Positions 26,441 through 33,062 of a DNA stretch of 64,000 nt are shown here, in pieces. The position numbers were made by a program, and so were the translations under genes. The notes under the pieces are model-generated. The model saw only the letters and a program-made list of their open reading frames with translations, searched no databases and was not told the DNA's origin. This DNA is from Pseudomonas fluorescens (GTDB lineage: Bacteria > Pseudomonadota > Gammaproteobacteria > Pseudomonadales > Pseudomonadaceae): assembly GCF_002022275.1 (NCBI RefSeq), contig NZ_MSDF01000013.1, positions 141,232 through 205,231 on the forward strand, in the 5' to 3' direction. How positions within the stretch are numbered: the stretch's first letter is position 1; the number at the start of each line of letters is the position of its first letter.

Positions 26441-27337
26441 TTACCTTATTTCCGGCTTCGGCTTGCGCCACTGGGGCAGACCGATCAATACCACGGCGCT
26501 GATGATCACCAGCATTGCCAGCGCTTCTTCTTTACCAATGGTTTCGCCGACGAAGACAATCCCCAACAACACCGCCACCGCCGGGTTCACATAGGCATAG
26601 CTGGTCGCCGCCGCCGGGCGTACGTGCTTGAGCAAGTACATATAGGCATTGAAGGCGATGATCGAACCGAACACGGCCAGATAGGCCAGCGCCAACCAGC
26701 CTTCTATCGGCGGAATGGCGTGCAGGCGTTCACCGGTCAGCGCGCTGCCCACCAGCAGCAATACACCGGCGACGATCATCTCCGCCGCACTGGCCATGGC
26801 GCCCGCTGGCAGTGGCAAATGCCGGCTCCACACCGAGCCGAAGGCCCAGGACGCGGCAGCAAACAGCAACAACATCGCACCGGTCGGGCTTGATTGCAGG
26901 TTGGAACCCATATTGAGCATGGCAATACCGATAATCCCCAGCACCACCCCGGCCCATTCCAGACGCGTATTACGCGCGCCCCAGAAATAACCGCACAGCA
27001 AGGTAAACAACGGCACCGTCGCCACCGCCAGCGCGGCTACGCCGGAGGCCACCCCGGTGTGCTCGGCCACCGTCACCGCGCCATTACCGAAAGTCAGCAA
27101 CAACACGCCGATCTTGGCCGCCGCCTTCCACTGCACCCAGGTCGGCGCCGGCGCCCCGCGCCAGCGCAAATAGCCATACATCGCCAAACCGGCCAGCAAA
27201 AAGCGAATCCCGCCGAGCATCAACGGCGGCCAGTACTCCACGCCAATGCGGATCACCAGGTAGGTGGAACCCCAAATCACATACAACGCAAAAAAGGCGG
27301 CGATCAACGGTAAGGGGAAGCGACGTGGGCCAGGCAT
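26441..27337 (-). CDS. yedA: YedA-like drug/metabolite exporter (EamA family)
   Basis: A 298-residue inner-membrane protein with ten hydrophobic helices in two EamA halves. IAAFFALYVIWGSTYLVIRI at the N-terminus and SYAYVNPAVAVLLGIVFVGE near the C-terminus are strongly YedA-like. These transporters export amino acids or metabolites. It is divergent from an Lrp/AsnC regulator, an arrangement often seen where the regulator controls an exporter, so the neighbour probably governs it. Substrate unknown. Confidence 0.88.
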   Translation of the reverse strand: MPGPRRFPLPLIAAFFALYVIWGSTYLVIRIGVEYWPPLMLGGIRFLLAGLAMYGYLRWRGAPAPTWVQWKAAAKIGVLLLTFGNGAVTVAEHTGVASGVAALAVATVPLFTLLCGYFWGARNTRLEWAGVVLGIIGIAMLNMGSNLQSSPTGAMLLLFAAASWAFGSVWSRHLPLPAGAMASAAEMIVAGVLLLVGSALTGERLHAIPPIEGWLALAYLAVFGSIIAFNAYMYLLKHVRPAAATSYAYVNPAVAVLLGIVFVGETIGKEEALAMLVIISAVVLIGLPQWRKPKPEIR

Positions 27338-27497
27338 TGGGTAGCTCTGCGGCAGGGGACGGGAGGCTTATTCTAGAAAAGCAGTCCGGCAAACATAAGT
27401 TACAAAACCTGTTTAAAGCGCCCGTACACTTTCCAAAACATGGTTATGAAGGCTATAACCCGTGCTTTCGAAAGCCCTGCGCAAATGGAGCCTTATC

Positions 27498-27959
27498 ATG
27501 GACAAATACGACCGCATGCTCCTCAGCGCCCTGCTCGAAGACGGCCGCGCGTCCTACGCGCAACTCGCCCGCACCGTAAACCTCTCCGCCCCCGCCGTGG
27601 CCGAACGCGTGGCCAAACTGGAAGCCAGCGGCGTGATCACCGGGTACCAGGCCAAGGTGGACATGTCCAAAGTGGGCTTGCCGATTCAGTGTGTGATTGA
27701 GTTGCGGCTGACCAATCATGGCAGCCAGAAGGTGTATGACGCCTTGGGTGAAATTCCGGAACTGACCGAGTGCCACCGGGTGACGGGTGACCCGTGCGTG
27801 ATCATGCAAGCGGCGGTGGGCTCGATGCCGGAGTTGGAGAACCTGATCAACCGGATTGCGAAGTTCGGGTTCAGCAAGACGTCGATTATTTTGTCGAGCG
27901 CGATAGAACGGCGGGTGCCGTTGGGGCAGTTGGAGGCCAATGGGAAAAATGGTGGCTGA
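27498..27959 (+). CDS. Lrp/AsnC-family regulator, divergent from yedA
   Basis: A 153-residue regulator. The N-terminal winged helix-turn-helix is DKYDRMLLSALLEDGRASYA then LARTVNLSAPAVAERVAKLE (about 2-45), followed by ITGYQAKVD and the RAM effector domain (about 65-140), which binds an amino acid. The ATG at 27498 is chosen over an upstream TTG or ATG because homology starts at MDKYD. About 160 bases separate it from the yedA start; it probably controls yedA and itself. Confidence 0.92.
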   Translation: MDKYDRMLLSALLEDGRASYAQLARTVNLSAPAVAERVAKLEASGVITGYQAKVDMSKVGLPIQCVIELRLTNHGSQKVYDALGEIPELTECHRVTGDPCVIMQAAVGSMPELENLINRIAKFGFSKTSIILSSAIERRVPLGQLEANGKNGG

Positions 27960-27974
27960 ACCACCGCCATCGCT

Positions 27975-28103
27975 CGTTCCCACGCTCTGCGTGGGAATGC
28001 ATCCTGTGACGCTCTGCGTCACCTGGCGCAGGACCTTAACTACTCGCCGACTTCGGGACGCGGAGCGTCCAGGGCGGCATTCCTTTGCTGCGCCTGGGAA
28101 CGA
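27975..28103. repeat. Third-class repeat (GTTCCCACGCTCTGCGTGGGAA)
   Basis: Begins with the perfect hairpin TTCCCACGCTCTGCGTGGGAA, continues GTGACGCTCTGCGTCAC and GACGCGGAGCGTCCAGGGCGG, and ends CTGGGAACGA. The same order is found at 32868-32980, so it is a dispersed element. It occupies part of a 415-base gene-free stretch after the Lrp gene. Confidence 0.85.
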
Positions 28104-28110
28104 TCAAACC

Positions 28111-28199
28111 ACCGCTATCGCAGGCAAGCCAGCTCCCACAGGTGACCGAGTTGCCAGGCCGGGACGCAATCTACTGTGGGAGCTGGCTTGCCAGCGATG
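28111..28199. repeat. REP pair
   Basis: ACCGCTATCGCAGGCAAGCC...CTCCCACA on the left and CTGTGGGAGCTGGCTTGCCAGCGATG on the right. It directly follows the third-class repeat, so two repeat types are stacked. The remaining bases to 28374 hold no gene I can support; a candidate ribosome site AGGAGG is at 28341-28346. Confidence 0.86.
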
Positions 28200-28374
28200 A
28201 CGTCATTGGCTTCACCACTTCCCGTTCTCTTGCAGGACATTTCCGAGCGACGTTTCAAGCCTTGTTCTGCCGGTATCTCACCACTAATCTTCACCGCGTC
28301 GTCGGCCCTTCGATGACCGGAAGTGCAAGTCCGAATACGCAGGAGGAGATAGCTAAAGATTCCGGAGATTCACC

Positions 28375-28683
28375 ATGGTCAAAGCAACTTCTACTTCAAC
28401 TGATACCCAAACAAACTTCCTCAGCGAAGACGCCCTACTCAACCGCCGAGCCATCGACTACTACCTCAAAGCCTCCGCTCCAGATGCGCCCAATTTCGTG
28501 CTGAACGACAACCTGAGTTTCGAAGATGCCCTGGCCCATGCTGCTGACTTGCTGCATTGCGCGGTGGAGACAGCGCCGTCGCTGGATGAGGCGGCGAACC
28601 CGCAGCTGCGGGCGGTGATGCATTTGGTGGGGATGGCGAAGGAGGTGGTGGATCGGGCGTTGGCGTGTGTGCAGCCTCGATAG
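28375..28683 (+). CDS. DUF6124 (formerly DUF3077-like) small Pseudomonas protein
   Basis: A 102-residue protein. The pattern of a Thr/Ser-rich N-terminus, then LLNRRAIDYYLKASAP, LSFEDALAHAADLLHCA and a C-terminal helix ending VGMAKEVVDRALAC is that of a family found almost only in Pseudomonas, with no known function. The predicted fold is mostly helical; no signal or membrane segment is seen. It is flanked by repeats on both sides, and many pseudomonads carry several paralogs. Confidence 0.85.
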   Translation: MVKATSTSTDTQTNFLSEDALLNRRAIDYYLKASAPDAPNFVLNDNLSFEDALAHAADLLHCAVETAPSLDEAANPQLRAVMHLVGMAKEVVDRALACVQPR

Positions 28684-28716
28684 CCTGAAGGACGCCATTT
28701 TGTGGCGAATGGGCTG

Positions 28717-28851
28717 TTGTGGTGAGCGGGCTTGCCCCGCGTTGGGCTGCGCAGCGGCCCCAATCAGGGCGCCGCGTTCGTTCAGTCAGGACCGAGTGTC
28801 AGGTTTGGGGCTGCTGCGCAGCCCAACGCGGGGCAAGCCCGCTCGCCACAA
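28717..28851. repeat. Long inverted repeat of second class
   Basis: Arms TTGTGGTGAGCGGGCTTGCC...GTTGGGCTGCGCAGCGGCCCC and GGGGCTGCTGCGCAGCCCAAC...GGGCAAGCCCGCTCGCCACAA. Same class as 23501-23637 with a different centre. It lies between convergent genes. Confidence 0.86.
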
Positions 28852-28885
28852 CTGGCGCTCTAGCCGCATGAGATGTGCGCGGGGT

Positions 28886-29497
28886 TTAGAACCCGCGATG
28901 CTTTTTCAGGTGTTCATTGATCTTCGCCGCCGGCACTTTCTGTAGGGAGCACAGCAGCTCATGGGACAGTTCGCGCAAACCGTGGGTGCCACGCAGTTCC
29001 TGGGCCAAATGCGCCGTCAGGTTCGCTGCCATCTCCGCATCCGCCATCGCCCGGTGAGCCTTGCCGGTGTGGGGCAGTTGGGCGAAGGCATTCAGGGTGC
29101 CGAGTTTGTGGTTGGGCGCCGACGGCATCAAGCGGCGCGCCAGCAGCAGGGAACAGGCGAATTTTTGCAGGCGGGTGCGGCGGATCAGGCCCAGTTCGAA
29201 GTCCCAGAACTTCTGGTCGAACGCGGCGTTGTGCGCGAGCAGCGGCGTGACGCCGACGAACTCATTCACTTCATTCATCACCCGCTCGGCCGGCGGCGCG
29301 CTGCGCAGCATGGCGTTGCTGATGCCGGTGAGTTGCTCGATAAAGCCCGGCACGCGCACGCCTGCGTTCATCAGGCTCTGGTAGCGGTCCACGATCTGGC
29401 CGCGCTCGAGGATGACCACCGCGATTTCCGTGGCGCGGCAGTGGCTGCTCGGGGTGATGCCGGTGGTTTCAAAGTCGATGACCGCTATACGTTCCAA
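28886..29497 (-). CDS. DnaQ-like 3'-5' exonuclease (DEDDh)
   Basis: A 203-residue exonuclease of the PolC/DnaQ epsilon type. The three Exo motifs are visible: VIDFETTG (acidic pair, residues 6-13), LLAHNAAFDQKFWD (about 86-99) and HRAMADAEM (catalytic His and Asp, about 154-162). Translation appears to begin at a TTG at 29497, since no ATG or GTG lies between the NYN stop and the first motif. It starts 25 bases after the NYN-domain gene on the same strand, suggesting one operon of two nucleases. Confidence 0.9.
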   Translation of the reverse strand: MERIAVIDFETTGITPSSHCRATEIAVVILERGQIVDRYQSLMNAGVRVPGFIEQLTGISNAMLRSAPPAERVMNEVNEFVGVTPLLAHNAAFDQKFWDFELGLIRRTRLQKFACSLLLARRLMPSAPNHKLGTLNAFAQLPHTGKAHRAMADAEMAANLTAHLAQELRGTHGLRELSHELLCSLQKVPAAKINEHLKKHRGF

Positions 29498-29522
29498 ACC
29501 TGTTCCAACTCCGTCTAACTGA

Positions 29523-29999
29523 TTATTTGAGCAGCAACGCGCCTTCGATCGGCACGTAGCGGCTGGCGGCGCGTATCAGTGAATTGGCCGTCAGCCCCGG
29601 CACGCCGTAGGCCACGGCTTGAACGCCATGCTTTTGGATGATGCGTTCGAGCAGCATGTCGAAGTCACCGTCGCCGGAGGCCAGCACCACTTCGTCGACG
29701 TGGTCGGCGGCGTCCATGATGTCCAGGGTAATGCCCACGTCCCAGTCGCCTTTGGCCGAGCCGTCGGCGCGCTGGATGTAGGGTTTGAGTTTTACCGTGA
29801 AGCCCAGGTTGCGCAGGATTTGCTGGAACTGCTGCTGCTTGCTGTCGCCACGGTCGATGGCATACGCATACGCCTCGACGATCTGCCCGCGCGAGCTGAT
29901 GTCAGCCCACAGCGCGGCGTAGTTGAAGTGGCAGCCATACGCCTGGCGCACGGTGTAATAGAGGTTTTGTACATCGGCGAACACCGCAATTTTCTTCAC
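29523..29999 (-). CDS. NYN-domain ribonuclease-like protein (LabA/DUF88)
   Basis: A 158-residue protein covering little more than the NYN (PIN-like) domain. Acidic metal-binding residues are in AVFADVQNLYYT (residues 5-16), KGDWDVGITLDIMD (about 85-98) and VLASGDGDFDML (about 105-116). Such proteins cleave RNA, often with tRNA or mRNA targets. The C-terminal VPGLTANSLIRAASRYV is the family end. It sits upstream of a DEDDh exonuclease in the same transcription direction, so the two could act in sequence on the same RNA. Target unknown. Confidence 0.9.
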   Translation of the reverse strand: MKKIAVFADVQNLYYTVRQAYGCHFNYAALWADISSRGQIVEAYAYAIDRGDSKQQQFQQILRNLGFTVKLKPYIQRADGSAKGDWDVGITLDIMDAADHVDEVVLASGDGDFDMLLERIIQKHGVQAVAYGVPGLTANSLIRAASRYVPIEGALLLK

Positions 30000-30119
30000 C
30001 GCACTTCCTCATGACAGCCAGGCGCCAGCGCCCGGAAAGGTTGCCAGTATGCCAGCCACAGGAAAGTTTCAGCGAAAAATCAGCCCGGGGCGACGAAGCG
30101 CACCGGGCTTGAGGGGGTG

Positions 30120-30890
30120 TCAGACGAAGGAGTCGTCGTCGCCAAAGGAGGAGGAATCGTCGGAATAGTCGCTGTCGGCAAAGCTGTCCGAGGAATTGTC
30201 GTTGCCCCAGCTGTCATTGCCACCGGCAAACTTCTGGTCGTCATTGCCCCAGTTGCCATTGTCACTGGCCGGCGCCGGCTCTTCCCGGATGATTTCTTCC
30301 ACGACCTGCGGCTGTTGCGAGTTGTGGTTGAACAGGCTGCTGATGCCTTCGGCCAGCATCACGCCACCGGCCACACCGGCGGCGGTTTTCAGCGCGCCAC
30401 CGAGGAAGCCACTGCCGATGGGCGCGGCGGGCGCCTGCTGCGGCTGCTGGTAGTTCTGCTGCGGCGCGCCGTAGTTTTGCTGTGGCGCAGGCTGGCCAAA
30501 CTGAGGCCGCGCCGGTTCACGCCAGCCACCAGAGGAAGGCGGAGCACTTTGGGCAGGCTGCGAATCGCGGCTGCTACCACCCCCAAAGATGCTCGACAGG
30601 AAGCCGCCACTGCTCGGCGCCGGTTGTGCAGCCTGGGATTTGGCTTGTTGCAGTTCATCCTGCAATTGCTGGATCTGCTGCGCCTGCTGCTTGTTCTGCG
30701 CGTCGAGGCTCTTGATCGCGTGTTCCTGCACCAGAATCGACTGGGTCATGTAGTACCCGGCCGCCGGTTGGCGCGTCAGGTGCTCCTTGATCCGCGCTTC
30801 GGCCAGGGCGTCGCGGGGGGCTGAGTCCGTTTCGGCTTGTTGCAACCGTGAAAACAGTCCATCGATCAGGGTTTGCTCTTCGCTGTTCAT
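30120..30890 (-). CDS. DUF2076 domain protein
   Basis: A 256-residue protein. The N-terminal helical part (MNSEEQTLIDGLFSRLQQAE through the GYYMTQSILVQEHAI region) and the Gln-rich coiled coil (about 65-90) are typical of DUF2076. A low-complexity linker rich in Gln/Pro/Ala/Tyr follows, then a short hydrophobic Gly-rich segment LGGALKTAAGVAGGVMLAEG. The tail is Asp/Ser-rich and very acidic. No signal peptide; function unknown. The ATG at 30890 is used in preference to an upstream extension to 30953 that lacks homology. Confidence 0.88.
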   Translation of the reverse strand: MNSEEQTLIDGLFSRLQQAETDSAPRDALAEARIKEHLTRQPAAGYYMTQSILVQEHAIKSLDAQNKQQAQQIQQLQDELQQAKSQAAQPAPSSGGFLSSIFGGGSSRDSQPAQSAPPSSGGWREPARPQFGQPAPQQNYGAPQQNYQQPQQAPAAPIGSGFLGGALKTAAGVAGGVMLAEGISSLFNHNSQQPQVVEEIIREEPAPASDNGNWGNDDQKFAGGNDSWGNDNSSDSFADSDYSDDSSSFGDDDSFV

Positions 30891-31061
30891 GGCGACCTCG
30901 TTAGATTGCCGGTAGAAATCATGGGCTCGCCTGTGATCAGGCGGGCTACGCACTAGTTATGGGGGTGTTACCAGACGTTTCAATGGCCTTTACGCAAGGT
31001 TTACGTTTGCTCACCTTTCTTCATGATCGGTTAAAGTGTCGTCCTTGCTTTTAGGCCTGTG

Positions 31062-31730
31062 ATGACCCTGATGAATCCGTTAGACGTGCTGCGCGACTCC
31101 TTTCGTTTTACCCGTGGCAACCTGGGCGCCATCGTCCAGCTGTGCCTGCCGCTGGTGATCCTCGAAGCCCTGCTGCAACAGGTGCTCGACCACACGCTGG
31201 GCCCGGATGCCTTCCCCGGCTATAGCGTGGTGGTGGGGTTGCTGGTGTACCCGCTGTACACCGGCGCGCTGATTCTGTTTCTGGATGCGCGCACCCGTGG
31301 CGAGTCGCCGAGCACCAAGGATTTGTGGGCCATGGCGCTGAGCCTGTGGCCGCGTTTCGCCCTGTTGACGGCAATGAGCACCCTCTTGATTTTGCTCGGT
31401 CTGTCGCTGTATTTCCTGCCGGGCCTGTGGCTGATGGTGGTGCTGGCGTTTGCCGAGTACTTGCTGGTGTTGCGCGGTATGTCGGCGCTGGAGGCGATGA
31501 AGGAAAGTTTTCGCCTGACCCGTGGGCATTTCTGGCGAATCCTGGTGTGCCTGCTGTGTGTGATGACGCCGTTGTGGCTGCTCAAAGGCGCCAGCGTCGC
31601 GGCCTATCCAAACCCCGCGCCGCTGCTGGGCGTGCTGATCGACAGCGCCCACAGCTTCCTGCAACTGTTCACCAGCGTCGTCTTGTTCCGTTTATTCATG
31701 CTGATCGGTGGCGATGCCGACGCGCGGTGA
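31062..31730 (+). CDS. YciC-family membrane protein
   Basis: A 222-residue inner-membrane protein with five to six hydrophobic helices. The N-terminal DSFRFTRGNLGAIVQLCLPL and the repeated motif MKESFRLTRGHFWRI are the YciC-type signatures, the same SFxxTRG pattern occurring twice and dividing the protein into two similar halves. Function unknown. Candidate starts are GTG 31059, ATG 31062 and ATG 31071; 31062 has TAGG at a suitable distance. The next gene begins 40 bases after its stop. Confidence 0.85.
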   Translation: MTLMNPLDVLRDSFRFTRGNLGAIVQLCLPLVILEALLQQVLDHTLGPDAFPGYSVVVGLLVYPLYTGALILFLDARTRGESPSTKDLWAMALSLWPRFALLTAMSTLLILLGLSLYFLPGLWLMVVLAFAEYLLVLRGMSALEAMKESFRLTRGHFWRILVCLLCVMTPLWLLKGASVAAYPNPAPLLGVLIDSAHSFLQLFTSVVLFRLFMLIGGDADAR

Positions 31731-31770
31731 TATGCTCCGTGCCACCTCCAAATCGCTATAAGCCGAGCCG

Positions 31771-32859
31771 ATGACCCGTTTATTGCGCATAACCTTGCTG
31801 AGCCTGTTGTTTATCGCAGGCGTGCTCACGGCTTTGATCTACAGCCTGACCTGGCGCCCGGACGACAAGCAGATCCTGCCGGTGAGCTGCGTCGCGCCGC
31901 GTGCGCCAACTCTGTTGCCGGGGCAGGCGCTCAAGGTCATGACCTGGAACGTGCAATACCTGGCGGGCAAGAACTACGTGTTCTGGTACGACACCGCCGA
32001 CGGCAGCGGCCCGGATGACCTGCCGACAGTGGAAGACATGGCCTTCAGCCTGGATGAAGTGGCACGCGTGATTCGCGACGAACAGCCCGACATCCTGCTG
32101 TTGCAGGAACTCGACGAAGGCGCCAAATCGTCCCACTATCAGGACCAGGTCGCGCTGCTTCAGGAGCGCTTGGTCGACCTATACCCGTGCAGCGCCCAAG
32201 CCTTCGACTGGAAAGCCGACTTTGTACCCAGCCTGCATATTTTCGGCAGTGTGGGTCGCAAGCTCGTGACGCTGAGCCGCTACCAGATCGAACACGCTGA
32301 GCGCCTGCAACTGCCGGTGTCCCCGGCCAACTTCATCAGTCGCCAATTCCAGCCCAAACCCGCCTTGTTGCTGACCTACCTGCCGTTGAGCGATGGCGGC
32401 CAACTGGCGGTGCTCAACACACGCCTGGATGGCGACGTGCCCGGGCGCACAGCCGTGCAGGAACAGGTAAAGGCCACGGTAAAATTGCTGGATAAGTTCG
32501 AAGGCCGGGGCACGCCCTGGCTGATTGGCGGGGATTTCAACCTGCTGCCACTGGGGCAATTCCTGCGTCTGGATGCGGGCAAGCGCGGGCAATATTCGCC
32601 GGACAGTGAGCTGCATTTGCTGTGGGATAAATACCCGATGATTCCGAGTAACAGTGAATCCAGCGGTATTGATCGTAAGAAATGGCTGACGCACTTCCCG
32701 AATGACCCGCGCGTGGACGGGCCGGATCGCACCCTGGATTACCTGTTTTACAGCCCGAGGATCAAGCGGGTGGAGGCCAAGGTGCGTCAGGAAGATACGT
32801 TGCGCATTTCCAATCACTTGCCCGTGATTGCGCGGTTTCTGCTGCCCGCCGCGCAATAA
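31771..32859 (+). CDS. Endonuclease/exonuclease/phosphatase (EEP) family membrane-anchored protein
   Basis: A 362-residue protein with an N-terminal membrane anchor (ITLLSLLFIAGVLTALIYSL) followed by an EEP domain. Metal and catalytic motifs are LKVMTWNVQYLAG (Asn), ILLLQELDE (Glu), GGDFNLLPLG (Asp/Asn) and SNHLPVIARF (the Asp-His equivalent; a His is present). The domain is predicted to face the periplasm. It follows the YciC-like gene by 40 bases and likely shares its transcript. Substrate could be nucleic acid, lipid or phosphoester; it cannot be read. Confidence 0.87.
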   Translation: MTRLLRITLLSLLFIAGVLTALIYSLTWRPDDKQILPVSCVAPRAPTLLPGQALKVMTWNVQYLAGKNYVFWYDTADGSGPDDLPTVEDMAFSLDEVARVIRDEQPDILLLQELDEGAKSSHYQDQVALLQERLVDLYPCSAQAFDWKADFVPSLHIFGSVGRKLVTLSRYQIEHAERLQLPVSPANFISRQFQPKPALLLTYLPLSDGGQLAVLNTRLDGDVPGRTAVQEQVKATVKLLDKFEGRGTPWLIGGDFNLLPLGQFLRLDAGKRGQYSPDSELHLLWDKYPMIPSNSESSGIDRKKWLTHFPNDPRVDGPDRTLDYLFYSPRIKRVEAKVRQEDTLRISNHLPVIARFLLPAAQ

Positions 32860-32867
32860 CCTCCGAG

Positions 32868-32980
32868 GATCGTTCCCACGCTCCGCGTGGGAACGCATCC
32901 GGTGACGCTCCGCGTCACGACCTTGGAAGCAGACGCAGAGCGTCCAGGGCGGCATTCCCACGCGGAGCGTGGGAACGATC
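32868..32980. repeat. Third-class repeat (GTTCCCACGCTCCGCGTGGGAAC)
   Basis: Begins TTCCCACGCTCCGCGTGGGAA, continues GTGACGCTCCGCGTCAC and ends CACGCGGAGCGTGGGAACGA. It is a fuller copy than the one at 27975-28103. A single REP-like half of the GCTCCCACA type follows at about 33006-33052. Confidence 0.86.
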
Positions 32981-33062
32981 ACTTATTCGGCGACTGACAC
33001 ACTGCCTTCGCGAGCAAGTCGAATCGTCGCACCGCCGCTCCCACATTTGATCTCCACAGGCC

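Noticed and set aside
27960..28374. CRISPR-like array in the repeat-rich gap after the Lrp gene
   Set aside because: Repeats are palindromic REP-type units of different classes, not regularly spaced direct repeats with unique spacers, and there are no cas genes.
32981..33062. Full REP pair after the third-class repeat
   Set aside because: Only one degenerate half (CGAGCAAG...GCTCCCACA) is readable; no second arm exists, so it is noted only as a solitary half.
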